Notes: generated by a model not told the origin, from the sequence alone. A stretch of DNA of 64,000 nucleotides from Spiroplasma endosymbiont of Nebria brevicollis (GCF_964030895.1 NZ_OZ034986.1:124001-188000); one strand, 5' to 3'. Shown: positions 48,450 through 59,975, numbered from the stretch's first letter. Made by a program: numbers and translations.

Positions 48450-50349
48450 ATGTTTAGTTATCATATTGTTTTAATTGGTTTTTTAATTTTTTTATTATTT
48501 TTTGTTAGTAGTCTTTCCATTTTCAGTGGTGTTATGGTATTAATATTTTTTATCTTAACTTTATATTTTATTTTTATCAAAAAACAAATATGACATAAGT
48601 TTGCATTGTTAATGCTAGTTTACCAACTCATAATTATGTTCGCGAACAAACTATTAACCTAAAAGTTACTGCCGTTCATGCTAATTATTTATTTGTTAAA
48701 TCAGGATATGAAACTTACTATTTGGCAACTCATTATTATCTCAACAATCAACAATATACTATTGATAGTCAATTAGATGATGCATTAGTGGTACATGGTA
48801 AAACCATCCCATTAAAAGCAATTAATAATTTTTATGAATTTGATTTTAAATTATTTTTAAATGCTAGTAATATCACCAAACAAATAATGGTTACTAAAAA
48901 TAAAGTTCAAGTTATTAGTGGCCATTCAATACGTAGTATCATTTTTAATTATGTGAAAACATTTCCTAATGAAATTAAAACTTGAACCAATTTATTATTA
49001 TTTGGTCAACAAAATGATGATAGTAAACTAATATATAATAGTTTTATAAAATGGGGAATTGCTCCATTAATCGTAGTTAGTGGATTACATATTAATTTTC
49101 TATTTATGTTATTAAACAAAACATTAGCAATTATTAAAATTAGAATATTAAAAATGTTTTTAGTTTTTACTTGTTTATTATTTTATATTTATTTATTAAA
49201 TTGAACGATTCCTGCTATTCGTGCTATATTTTTTCTGGTATTTTCTTGCTTGTTAAATTTAGCAAACATAATATTCATCCACTTTCTAGTTTAAGTTTTA
49301 CAACATTTTGTTGTCTTTGTTGGCAACCATTTCAGTTTTATACGGTCGGTTTTCAAATTTCATTTGGCATAAGTTTTTTAATTTTATTCATTATTTATAA
49401 ATTTAAAACTTATAATAAATATTGAAAATCTTTATTTTTTAGTATTGTTTTATACTTATTTACTATTCCCTTTCAATGGCAAAAGAATCAAGGCTTTAGT
49501 TTATTTACAATTGTTTATTCATTTTTATTAACACCATTTATTATGTTTTATGATGTCGTATTATTACTTAATTTAGTTTTTAATCCGATTACTAGTTTTA
49601 TTGTTAAACCTAGTTTATATTTATTAAATATCATTGTTAATGTAACCAATATGACTAATGTTTGAATTATAACTTTTCAAGTTGATACATGAGTATTACA
49701 ATTGTATTATGTCGTGTTAGTTTTGTGTTTTACTTGTTTTCGTTATTTTAATTGGAAAGTTATAACTATTATTGCTATTAATTGTACTATGATTTCTGGA
49801 TTATGAGTTGGTAGTTTGATTAAACCTTTTTATGAGTTAACAATGATTAATGTTGGTAATGCTATGAGTATCGTCATTTCTAGTCCCTATAATAAATCAA
49901 CAATTATGATTGATGCTGGAACCCAAGATTTAAATCCTAATAACCCAACTATCGCTAATTATTTAGCAGCAAAAGGTCTTACTCATATTAACGCATTGTT
50001 TTTAATTGATCATGATTTAGACCATATAAGTAATATTCAATATTTACAAAATCATTTAAAAATTGATAATATTTATGAAAATACTAATCAAAGATTACAA
50101 TATAAGATTGCTAATTTTAATGATATTAATAATTTAAGTTATAATTTAAACACCAAGTATGCTTCTGAAAATAATAAAAGTTTAGTTTTATTATTACAAA
50201 TTTATCAGTTTAAAATTTTGTTTACTGGCGATATTGAAGCACCAACCGAAAATCTGCTTATTAATTCCAAAGTTTACTCGTCAGAACAAAATAAAACCAT
50301 AGTTATGCGAATATACACTCAACATTATGATATTATAACATTAACATAA
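48450..50349 (+). pseudogene. comEC: comEC with two frameshifts
   Basis: ComEC is the inner-membrane channel and nuclease for DNA uptake. Readable parts: N-terminal helices from ATG 48450, an OB-like region (NASLPTHNYVREQTINLKVT), the competence core (GLHINFLFM, PAIRAIFF, TVGFQISF), and a C-terminal metallo-beta-lactamase domain with LIDHDLDHISN and LFTGDIE. Frameshifts at about 48600 and 49240 divide it into three frames. The order comEC-holA is the normal Firmicute order. Not functional unless these are sequence errors. Confidence 0.8.
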
Positions 50350-50374
50350 ATTAATAATGGGTGAGGTATAAGTA

Positions 50375-51286
50375 ATGGTTCATATTGTCTATGGTCAAGA
50401 TCAATATTTAATTAAAAAAAATATTGAGATTTTAATTAAAAAACATCATAAAGATAATGATTATAACTATAGCAGTTATAATCTACTTAATACTACTATT
50501 GCTAATATTATTTCTGAAATTCAAACTATCAGTCTTTTTGAAACTAATAAAGTTATTGTTATTGATGATGAAAACCATGAATATCGGGAATGGATTAAAG
50601 ATGAGAAATTTTGCTATGCCTTACTTAATCACAGTGATAAAATAATGATAATTATTAAAATTCAAAGTGATGATTTTAAAGCTAATAGTATTAGTGATAA
50701 GTTTAATATTATTAAAGTTAAAAATTATACCAAAACACAATTAGAACTATTTATTAATAAAGTATGCACTAGTTTTAAAATTAGTATTACTAAATCTGCT
50801 ATTGATTTTTTAATAGCAAATTTGCCTAATGAAACTAATATATTTATTAATGAACTAAAAAAGTTGCGACATGTTAATGAATTAATAACTTTAGAAATAA
50901 TACAAGACATTATACCCCATTATTTTAATGATAATATTTTTAAAACTATTAATTATTTATTAAAAAAAGATTATAAAAAATTTTGAATACAATTTAACTA
51001 TTATAACACTATTAATTATGATAAAATAAAAATGATTAATATTCTTGCATATCAACTAGAGTTAATTAGAGATATTAAAATTTTAATTAATCAAAACCAT
51101 AGTTATGAACAAATCTCGCAAAAAATAAATATTCCCTCTTTCCAAGTTAAGCTATTATCACAATATACTATGAATAGTTTGCATATTAATAATAATTTGT
51201 TAAAATTATATGAATTAGACGCTAATATTAAAAAAGGAAAATGTGATAAAAATATTGCAATTGATTTATTTTTTTTAAGTTTTTAG
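50375..51286 (+). CDS. holA: DNA polymerase III delta subunit (303 aa)
   Basis: Clamp-loader subunit that opens the beta clamp. MVHIVYGQDQYLIKKNIEIL is the typical start; YTKTQLELFINKVCTSFKISITKSAIDFLI and NEIN-like NIFINELKKLRH match the middle region. One TGA Trp codon at about 50983. Position after comEC supports the call, since sequence alone is weakly conserved. GAGGTATAAG binding site. Confidence 0.8.
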
Positions 51287-51325
51287 TATATAATTATAAA
51301 TGTTTCAATATAATGAGGTGATACA

Positions 51326-52768
51326 ATGGAAAGTAACAAAAATCCAGATGATAAAGTAGAAGCAAAATCATCAGATGATAACATTATTGTTAAAAATAAA
51401 CCAAAAAGGATTATTAAAAATAAAAAAATCGAAGAATATTCAGAAGATACAGTAAATATAGCATTGTATTATGAAGTGTCAAGTACTATATACAATAGTT
51501 TGGCTAACTTAATCGTTAGAAAAGCTATTATGAGTGATGAAAATTTGATAAAAGTTTTAGAATTGCAAATTTCTAATTTATTTTTTCTTGAAAAAGAATT
51601 AAAAGAATTAGGCAACAAAAAGTATGCTATTGAATTTTTACAAATTATTTCTAATTTAATGGATCGTAGTTTTAGTGTAACTAAAAGTTCAAAAAAAAAT
51701 CGTATTGAAATTTTAGAAGAACGTAATCTATTGATTGTTTCAATCACTAATAGTTGTAAAACTGTTGAAAGAGAAAGTCTTGAAAGAATTAGACAATTTG
51801 ATAGTGAGACATTTACACAGTTAAATGACCAAATCTCAGCATTAAATAATTTTAGTGATGATAATGTTGCACCAACAGTATCTTTACCAATTCCTAATAT
51901 GGATAACAACATTGCTCCAAATCCTATGTCTGGTAACCAATTAAATAACAATATGTCTAATATTAATAATTTAGATAATGCTAGTTTAGCTAATCTAGCA
52001 AAATTAGGCGTTTTACCACAACACCCTACAACAAATCCTAGATTCTATCCTTATTTAAGCAAGCCAAAATCAATTCCTTTATTAAAAAAAATATTATGTG
52101 GTTTCTTACTATTAACAGTAGTGTTATTAACAGTATCTTATATAATGACATATTTTGTAACAGGTAACCATGTTGTTAAAGCAGGCAATGATGCAGTAGA
52201 TTATAATTTTGGAGAAAAAGCTCAATCAGTTATTTTTTCAATTATTACTACATTATTATTTGGTGGCGGATTTGTTTATTACATTTTAAAACCTACTAAA
52301 TTAGGACGTGACACTTATCGAATATCATATTTTCTATTAATAATGGTAATTTTCTGAATTATCTACTCAGTTTCTAATATTATTTTAATGACAACAGATA
52401 ATTCTTTACAAAATACTTTTGCTAGTTTCCTTGATAAAGGTGATAAAATTCCTGATAATTTAGATAAATCAGTTTTATCATGATTAAAAGGTTTACCAAC
52501 TTTCCAAGCATTTAAAATTTTAGCATATGTTTCAACAGCCTCAGCAGTAGCCCCCTTAGCTATTGGTTTAGTAATTGCCATTCTTAATCCAAAAATTAAT
52601 CGTAACAAAATTATTAGAGCTAATTCCGAATATCAAAATGCTATTAATAGTGCATTTAATGGTAAATCATACGAAATGGACCCATCATTATTTGATGATA
52701 GTGAAGACAATAATAAAAAAGTAAAAACTGGTCATAAATTTTGAAAAGGTAGCGATTTATTTAAATAA
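51326..52768 (+). CDS. four-segment membrane protein, possibly MSC_0882 family (480 aa)
   Basis: The cytoplasmic N-terminal ~250 residues are charged and helical with an Asn-rich linker; four hydrophobic helices lie at about residues 252-275, 295-318, 330-355 and 400-425; a short charged tail follows. NPRFYPYLSKPKSIPLLKKI before the first helix resembles mollicute MSC_0882-type proteins, but this is from memory and uncertain. Own binding site GAGGTGAT and terminator. Role unknown. Confidence 0.65.
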
Positions 52769-52786
52769 AATAACACATTAAGCAAT

Positions 52787-52821
52787 AAAAATATCTTGTT
52801 TTAAAAAAACAAGATATTTTT
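52787..52821 (+). terminator. terminator of the 51326 gene
   Basis: AAAAATATCTTGTTT (52787-52801) pairs with AAACAAGATATTTTT (52807-52821). Confidence 0.88.
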
Positions 52822-52949
52822 ATTTACGGATTTCTATATCCACATATTAAGTGTGATTAATGATCTTTAAAACTAAATTTACAAACAAAATTGGCCTTAA
52901 CTTAAAGTAAAAGTAGATACAAAAAACAGAGTTTTTGTGATAAAACTTT

Positions 52950-53322
52950 CATGAAAGATAGGTGTTCATTACTACTATTACAGGTGAATTAGAAATTGAA
53001 TACTTATTATAAATTTTATTTGAAAATTATCCCCGTATATGTACATATGTGGAGAAAAGACATGAAAATAAATGCAATAAACAATATCCACAAATTGCTA
53101 AATCTTGGTATAAAAATTGATAAAATTTATTGATTTTTATCACTCATTCTTCAACATTTAAAAAAATTATTTATACAACTAATAATACTGTTGAATCAGT
53201 AAACGATCAATTATAAAAAGTTACAAAAAATCAGAAAGTTTTCCTAATGATATATTAGTTTTCAAAATCTTTTAGTTAGTAATTGAATCAATGGTAAAAA
53301 TGATCAATTCCATTCAAAAATA
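52950..53322 (+). pseudogene. decayed IS256-family transposase fragment
   Basis: Readable across several frames: TGELEIE (52979 on; IS256 N-terminal half), then YPQIAKSWYKNW (53083 on), IYTTN and TVESVN (53170 on), KVTKNQ and FPND (53238 on), and a final KW..PIQ-like patch. Order and spacing match the C-terminal third of IS256/mutator transposases, with the central DDE region deleted and many stops. Explains the 600-base gap before ilvA. Confidence 0.75.
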
Positions 53323-53415
53323 TATATTTTTGTTAGTTATAAGTGATAATATATTTATGTATTAGTTATCTTTAAAAAAGAAAAGTATACATTTTATAAC
53401 TTTTAGGAGGAACTC

Positions 53416-54666
53416 ATGGAAAAATTAATAAATGCAGAGAGTATTGAAAAAACGTATGAACAAATCAAAGATAAGGTTATTAAGACTAGTTTAATCAAAG
53501 CTGATAAACTTTCATCATTTTCAGGAAATAATGTCTTTTTAAAATTAGAAAATTTACAAAAAACTGGAAGTTTCAAAATCAGAGGTGCTTTAAATAAAAT
53601 TCTTAATTTAAGTAAAGAACAGCAATCCAAAGGTTTAATCGCTGCTAGTGCTGGTAATCATGCCCAAGGTGTAGCATTAGCTGCTAGAAGTTTAAATTTA
53701 AAATCAAAAATAATTATGCCCATAACTGCACCATTAGCAAAGATTGAAGCTACTAAAGAGTATGGAGGTTCTAAATGTATTGTCCAACTTCATGGTACTA
53801 TGTTCGATGATGCAATGTCAGAAGCAATAAGAATTGAAAAAGAAGAAGGTTTAACTTTAGTTCATCCTTACGATGATAATTTCGTTGTTAATGGCCAAGG
53901 TACTATTGGTTTAGAAATATATGAACAAATGCAAGCATTAGGTAACGATATTGACTATTGTTTAGTCCCTATTGGGGGTGGAGGCCTTTTAAGTGGTATC
54001 TCAACATACTTAAAAAGTAAAAACCCTAACATTAAGTTTATTGGAATTGAAGCTGAAAATGTTGATTCATTTAAACAAGCTTTAAAAAATGGTAAACCAT
54101 TTAAAATTCAAGCTAAAAGTTCTATTGCTGATGGAATTGCTGTTAAACAAATTGGTGAATTAACTTTTAAAATTTTAAAAAATAATGTTGATGAAATCGT
54201 AACAGTTAGTGAAGAAGAAATTGCTCAAGCCATGCTATTTTTATTAGAAAAGTGTAAAGTAGTAACTGAAGGTAGTGGTGCTGTCAGCGTGGCTGCTCTT
54301 CTTTCAGGTAAACTTGATAAAATTATTGGTAAAGGTAAAAATGTTGTTTGTTTAATTAGTGGTGGTAATGTTGATATTACTACTTTAGGAACTATTATTA
54401 ACAGTGCATTAATTAGTTCTCATCGTCGTGTACCATTCTCAGTTAATGGAAAAATTAGTAATAATACAATTAATGAAATTGTTGATATTCTTACTAAGAA
54501 TGGAGCATCCATTTATAAGATTCATAGTAGTTTTGATCGAAATAAATTAGATATTAGTAACTTTAGTATTTTTGTTGTTATGGATACATCTGATGAATAT
54601 CAAAAAAATAAAATTTTTAATGAAATAAGACAATCAAATTCTAATTTTACTTTATTAATAAAGTAA
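53416..54666 (+). CDS. ilvA: threonine ammonia-lyase (416 aa)
   Basis: PLP enzyme turning threonine into 2-oxobutyrate and ammonia. PLP Lys is in TGSFKIRGALNK; SAGNHAQGVALAA and the phosphate loop PIGGGGLLSGI are intact; the C-terminal ~75 residues form an ACT-like domain (HRRVPFSVNGKISNNT onward), matching the medium-length single-ACT form. Strong AGGAGG. No other isoleucine-pathway gene is visible, so a catabolic role is more likely. Flanked by an IS256 scar, which may hint at acquisition. Confidence 0.93.
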   Translation: MEKLINAESIEKTYEQIKDKVIKTSLIKADKLSSFSGNNVFLKLENLQKTGSFKIRGALNKILNLSKEQQSKGLIAASAGNHAQGVALAARSLNLKSKIIMPITAPLAKIEATKEYGGSKCIVQLHGTMFDDAMSEAIRIEKEEGLTLVHPYDDNFVVNGQGTIGLEIYEQMQALGNDIDYCLVPIGGGGLLSGISTYLKSKNPNIKFIGIEAENVDSFKQALKNGKPFKIQAKSSIADGIAVKQIGELTFKILKNNVDEIVTVSEEEIAQAMLFLLEKCKVVTEGSGAVSVAALLSGKLDKIIGKGKNVVCLISGGNVDITTLGTIINSALISSHRRVPFSVNGKISNNTINEIVDILTKNGASIYKIHSSFDRNKLDISNFSIFVVMDTSDEYQKNKIFNEIRQSNSNFTLLIK

Positions 54667-54680
54667 AATATATATTAAAA

Positions 54681-54712
54681 AAATAACTGATCAGTAATTT
54701 GATCAGTTATTT
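54681..54712. terminator. bidirectional terminator between ilvA and rpsT
   Basis: AAATAACTGATCA pairs with TGATCAGTTATTT; T run on both sides. The genes converge here. Confidence 0.88.
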
Positions 54713-54717
54713 TTAAT

Positions 54718-54978
54718 TTATTTAGTTTGTGCTAATCTAGACATGATTTTTGATTTTTTATTAGCAGCTTTGTTAATGTGATAAATACCTTTAATAACAG
54801 CTTTATCAATTAAACTACATACTTCACTAACAAGAGTTGGAGCAGTTTTGTTATTATCTTTGATTGCTACTTCTGCTTTCTTAAAAGCAGTTTTAATTTT
54901 GGCTTTGTAGCTTTTATTAATTTCATTTCTTTTTTCGTTAGTTTTAATTCTTTTGATTTGTGATGCAATGTTTGCCAT
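54718..54978 (-). CDS. rpsT: ribosomal protein S20 (86 aa)
   Basis: Small-subunit assembly protein. MANIASQIKRIKTNEKRNEI start, KTAFKKAEVAI, and the closing ANKKSKIMSRLA are typical. AAAGGAGA binding site on the minus strand. Often near holA in Firmicutes; here on the opposite strand. Confidence 0.96.
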   Translation of the reverse strand: MANIASQIKRIKTNEKRNEINKSYKAKIKTAFKKAEVAIKDNNKTAPTLVSEVCSLIDKAVIKGIYHINKAANKKSKIMSRLAQTK

Positions 54979-55146
54979 TCTTTTCTCCTTTATGATTTAA
55001 ATAATTTATAAATTGATTACAACAGAAATAATTATAACAAAAATACTAAATGTTGTATAATTTTTTTTATTTTTTCAGTATAATTACTATGTTAGTGTTT
55101 TTGTATGAAAATATAACAAGTTAGTAGGGGCAGTAGGTGGTAGAAA

Positions 55147-55428
55147 ATGAGTTATTATTATCGTAACCCTTATCAATTTTCTTATCATGGCGTTGCCCGC
55201 ATTAGAACGAGACTAAAGTTGCAAGACCTAACTGACATGCAAGTGCGTGAGCATTGCTTAAAATTAATCAGTGAATCTCATAATATTGAAGAAACTAGAA
55301 GTTATAAATATATTAGAGTCAACAAAACAAATCTTTATTTTGTAATTAAAAAAGATACAAATTTAATTTTAACAATTTCACCCATGAGTCCTACTAAACT
55401 GTTAAAAGTTATTGAGGAAAATTTATAA
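55147..55428 (+). CDS. small protein of unknown function (93 aa)
   Basis: MSYYYRNPYQFSYHGVARIR... No membrane segment. HGVARIRTRL, an acidic middle and a beta-strand-rich end (YIRVNKTNLYFVIKKDTNLILTI) suggest a compact alpha/beta domain. The fold resembles a toxin-like or RelE-like shape only loosely and I make no such call. 18 bases before the next gene. Confidence 0.7.
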   Translation: MSYYYRNPYQFSYHGVARIRTRLKLQDLTDMQVREHCLKLISESHNIEETRSYKYIRVNKTNLYFVIKKDTNLILTISPMSPTKLLKVIEENL

Positions 55429-55446
55429 ATAAAAAAGGTGATAAAC

Positions 55447-56058
55447 ATGGATAAATTAGCTAGTTCATGATGAATGTTAGCCCTAATTGGAGTAGTTGTA
55501 ATAATTTTTATTTTAACAACTATATCATCAAAAAAGAAGAAAAAAGAAGAAAAGTCACGTCGTCAAAAAGAAGTAAAACAAGTTATTAAAAATTTTATGC
55601 GCGAAGAATTACAATTGCAACATAAAACTATTGAATTTGAACAAGTAGTTTCACGTAGTAGCAAAGAATTTCGTTATCGTGATGTTTTTGATGTAATAGT
55701 AAAATTATATGATTCTAAGAAAAATGACTTATATGCAACAAAAGCTTTTGAAGTTGAAGGATTTACGAAACAACTTTCAAAAAAAGAATTTGAAACAATT
55801 TGAAAAGTAAACCGCGAATTAGTTCTAGATGAAACAATTAAAAGTATTCAATTATCAAAAAAACGCAGTAAAAAAGTAAAGATGTCACGTAAAACTGCAG
55901 AAGAAAAAGTTGCTATCAAAAAAGAAAGTGGAGCAGTAAAAATTGCTTTAGCCCAAGAAAGAATCCAAGAAAAAGCCGAGAAAAAACGTGCTAAAAATTT
56001 TGAAAAACCAAAAAATGCTATGCAAGACAAATTTTCTGGTTGAAAAGAAAAACAATAA
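55447..56058 (+). CDS. single-pass membrane protein with cytoplasmic basic domain (203 aa)
   Basis: The helix at residues ~7-27 (WWMLALIGVVVIIFILTTI) is followed by a Lys-rich stop-transfer, a small folded region with FEQVVSRSSKEFRYRDVFDVI, and a basic helical tail to KFSGWKEKQ. AAAAGGTGAT binding site. Family not recognised; probably co-transcribed with both neighbours. Confidence 0.75.
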
Positions 56059-56085
56059 ACTGTTAGATTTGTCAGGTTATAAGTT

Positions 56086-57843
56086 ATGAAAATTTACAAA
56101 GATGATTATAAACACTTTCGTACTTGTCAAAAACTTTCATGGTTTTTAAATGGTAAAAATTATAAGTTAGCAAAAAGTTTAATTGAAGAAAAATCTATTA
56201 TTAATTTCGTAGAATTAACACATACTGAAACTAGTAGCAAGTTTAATGCGAATTTAATTACAATTTTTGATTTCGAAGGTGACCAATTTTATAATTCAGA
56301 ATCACTTGATAGTCAAGAAGATGATTCTGAATTTTACCTTGGAGAAACGATTGCTGATGGAATTGAAACAGGTAAGTATGCTCAAGACTATTTTAAACGT
56401 AGGTTTACTAATTTTAATTTAGAAAATTATGATTGTATCAAAACCATGGAAATTATTAATGACAAAGCATATGATGTCTTATTTGAACCACGATTTGAAT
56501 ATGACGGTTGTATTACTAAATGTGATATCTTAAAACGTAATAATGTTGGTTGAGACTTAATTGAAATAAAAGCTGTGACATGGGTTAAAGAAGAACATAT
56601 GTGAGATTTACTTTATCAATACGATATACTAACTAAATGTGGGATTAATATTGTTAATACCCATATTATGTATATTAATAATAATTATGTTCGCCAAGAA
56701 ACTTTGGATTTAGATGAATTATTTATTCCTAATGGTACAACATGACAAAAAAGCCCTAAAACTAAAAAGAGTTTTAGTTTGTACGATTCAATTCAAGATG
56801 AACTTTTAAAATATAATTTACAACTAGAATATCAAAAATTACGTAATATCATGGAAATGGATGATAAAGAGACTGTTATATCATTTTTAACGTCGCCTTA
56901 TTGCCATGAAAATGATACAACTTTTTGCCCTCATATTTTCAAATTCTTTCCTATTCACAATACTATTTTTGAATTATATCGTTTACGAAAAACAAAAAAA
57001 GCGCTATGGTATTATGAAGAACAACTATTAGAAGTTAATGATGAACGAATTTGGCCATTTATAACTAAGTCTGATTTACATTTACGTCAGTACGATGTTA
57101 TTAAAAATGGTGAAAAATTAATCGACCCCAATAAATTTATTGATTTAAAAATTGAGTACAAAAAATATCAATATCCAGTTTATATGTATGACTTTGAAAC
57201 TATGAAATCAGCCATTCCTAAATTTAAAAATTCAACACCATATCTGCAAATTCCTTTTCAATATTCTATTCATGTTTTATTAAGTCCTGATTTTGATTTT
57301 AAAACTAATCATAACATTGTTCACTATGAATTTTTAGCTGATGGTAATAATGACCCACGTTTTTTATTAACAAAGAACTTATGTCATGATTTGCTTAAAA
57401 TTCATGGTCAAGGTACATATGTTGCTTATAATCAATCTTTTGAAAAATCAGTAATTAAAAAATTAGCATTTTGTTATCCTGAATTCAAACATCAATTAGC
57501 ACAAATTCATGATGGTACCATTGACTTGCAAGATTTTTTCAAAGGATTTAAAATTTATAAAGAACAATTTTATGGTTCTTTATCAATTAAAAAAACTTTG
57601 CCTGCCTTTGAACCTGCTTTTTCATATGAAGATTTAACAATCAAAAAAGGCGATATGGCATCAGAAGCTTTTCGTCGTAGAGTAGAAGATAATATTAGTT
57701 TAAGTAATTGAAATCATAATTTTCGCGATAATATGCTAAAATATTGTGCTCGTGATACATTAGGCATGGTAGTATTATTTTGACATATTAAAATTATTAT
57801 AGAGAAATATCAAACGCAGTTAGATAATGATATTAAAAAGTAA
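56086..57843 (+). CDS. DUF2779-domain protein, predicted nuclease (585 aa)
   Basis: The N-terminal region (~1-220) has a PD-(D/E)xK-like site: Asp in ITKCDILKRNN, then LIEIKAVT and a conserved HMWDLLYQYDIL helix. The C-terminal region (~355-580) has DEDD-type exonuclease marks: YMYDFETMKSA, YVAYNQSFEKSVI, DLQDFFKGF, and CARDTLGMV. This two-part layout is that of DUF2779 proteins, whose substrate is not established. Weak binding site; 27 bases after the membrane protein gene. Confidence 0.8.
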
Positions 57844-58227
57844 AATAAATTAATACTAGGATTAGACCAATGATAATGATTTTACTGGAGATTTAGCAAC
57901 TTGAAGTAGGCATGCCCTAGGTTGATAGAAATTAAGAAAGAAGAATGAAAAATTTATATTTTAAAATAAAAAAGAGAACCCATAACAGGTTCTAATGTCC
58001 ACTTAAGGATTCTCATCTCTGAGTTATATACATTATATATTATACTTATCAAACTATCACATTAAAAATAAAGAAAAGAAAAAAGGTAATATTGAAAAAT
58101 TAGTAAAACAAAATAATGAACTATTAGAATTAAATCAAAAATTACAAAAAGAAAACTTAGAGTTAAAAATTCAAATAAATAGTAATAATAAAAACTTATG
58201 AGAAGAAAATAAAAAGGAGTAACAAGG
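57844..58227 (+). other. gap with hairpin and an orphan coiled-coil reading frame
   Basis: AGAACCC...GGTTCT (57974-57995) makes a hairpin. Then a frame without a normal start codon runs to TAA 58220-58222; from about 58030 it reads as a leucine-zipper-like segment (IEKLVKQNNELLELNQKLQ..., with one TGA Trp). Its last codons carry the AAGGAG of fmt. It looks like the end of a lost gene, or a gene with a rare start. Confidence 0.45.
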
Positions 58228-59175
58228 ATGTCAAAAATTAGAGTTTTATTTATGGGAACTACTTTTTTTTCTCAAAATATATTAACAACTTTATTAACAA
58301 CCATGAACAATGAAGTTGAAGTGGTAGGTGTTGTCTGTCAACCAGATCGTAAGATTGGTCGTAAACAAACTTTAGTAGAATTACCAATTAAACAGTTAGC
58401 GATATCTGCTAATATTCCCGTTTTCCAACCAGAAAAAATTATTGATAGTTTACAATCATTAGCACAGTTAAATATTGATGTAATTATTACTTGTGCTTAT
58501 GGTCAATTTCTACCCAAACCTATCTTAAATTTACCAAAACAAAAATGTTTAAATATTCATGCTTCATTATTACCAGCATTACGCGGTGGAGCTCCTATTC
58601 AATGAGCCATTATTAAAGGTTTAACTAGTACGGGTATTACTTTAATGGATATGATTAGTAAAATGGATGCTGGCGGTATTTATATCCAAGACGCAGTAAC
58701 AATTACTAATGTTGATACTTATGTCTCTTTAACTAATAAATTAATTGCCATAGCCAAAAAGATGTTAGTAACTAATTTATTACCTATTGTTAATAATGTT
58801 CTAATCCCAAAACCGCAAGATGAAAATAAAGTTACTTTTGGTTTTAATATTCTTCGTAAAGATGAAAAAATTAATTGACAACAAAGTGCTTATTTAATTT
58901 CATGTCATGTCCGTGGTTTATATGATGTACCAATTGCCTATACCATTTTGAATGATGTTATTTACAAAATTCATCAAGTTGAAGTTACTAATGAAAATTC
59001 AACATTACCAGCAGGAACAATTATTGCAATTAACAAATTAGGAATTATTGTGACTACAACTTCTAATATTATTATTATTAAAATAATTCAACCAGCAGGT
59101 AAAAATCCTTTAGATGCCAAATTTTATTTTGGCTCTAAAACTAATCCGATTGCTGTTGGTTTAAAATTTAATTAA
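58228..59175 (+). CDS. fmt: methionyl-tRNA formyltransferase (315 aa)
   Basis: Formylates initiator Met-tRNA using 10-formyl-tetrahydrofolate. The catalytic triad is visible: Asn and His in CLNIHASLLPALRGGAPIQ, Asp in ISKMDAGGIY. N-terminal Rossmann start VLFMGTTFF and the C-terminal beta-barrel domain (~205-315) are complete. Works on the fMet tRNA at 1243. AAGGAG binding site. Confidence 0.95.
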
Positions 59176-59193
59176 AAATCATTTGCTAAGGAG

Positions 59194-59225
59194 TTATCTT
59201 TTTCTCATGTTCTTTGATATACTAA
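59194..59225 (+). promoter_or_regulatory. promoter of the ECF S-component-like gene
   Basis: Extended -10 TGATATACT (TATACT 59218-59223) with TTATCT 18 bases ahead. The same 32-base arrangement is found before lepA. Confidence 0.6.
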
Positions 59226-59281
59226 AGTCATAATAAGATACTGAAGTTATTAGTAATTAAACCTAAGAAAGGAAAACTATT

Positions 59282-59869
59282 ATGTATCGTTTTCGTTCCA
59301 TTAAGTACTGTAGTACTACAGCATTAGTTAGCGCTTTATTAGCTATTTTTGGTTTTGCTTCATACTGAACTGTTGGAAAATGAATTGCTATGTCCTTAAA
59401 CGGTGGTATCATTCAATTATTTGATGGATTACTAATTGCTTTAACTGCTTTTATTCCAGGAATAATGCTTTTAATTTCCGGAATTGTTGCTGGAATTTTA
59501 ACTGACTTGATGATTGCCAGTAATTTTTCTTTTACTATGCTACCAGCTACAGTTGTCATTAGAATTCTAATGTTTATCATTATTAGAATATTTATGAATA
59601 AACATTGATACTCTTGTTTTTGAACATTTTTTATAGCATTATTACCCATCATTATTATTTATCCTTTATACACTTGAGTTGTCTATGGCTCAGCATTAGC
59701 CATTATTGAATTATTAGTTGATTGTGTGCAATGTGGATTGTTATATATCATTGGCATTATGTTATATTGACAATTAAGTCGTATTAAGTCTCGTAGTAAT
59801 AATTTTTTATGAAATGATGAAGAATTTAATTATTTGAAAAAAGAGCAACCAAGGGTTGTAAATGAATAA
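59282..59869 (+). CDS. ECF-transporter S-component-like membrane protein (195 aa)
   Basis: Six hydrophobic helices and length fit vitamin-binding S components. GGIIQLFDGLLIALTAFIPG followed by GIVAGILTDLM and LPATVVIRILMF matches the usual 'gg.i.l.D' and 'DL...' pattern of the class. It would capture a vitamin outside and pass it through a shared EcfAT module not in this window. Substrate cannot be told. AAAGGAAAA binding site. Confidence 0.65.
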
Positions 59870-59898
59870 GGATTTCGCAAAATATTTGCTTCCACAAC

Positions 59899-59930
59899 TT
59901 ATCTTTTTTTCATATTTTTTGATATACTAA
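59899..59930 (+). promoter_or_regulatory. lepA promoter
   Basis: TTATCT, 18-base spacer, extended -10 TGATATACT; near copy of the promoter at 59194. Confidence 0.6.
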
Positions 59931-59975
59931 TTGTTAGTAAAGATTCTTAAAAAAGATAGGTGAAAACATAATATT

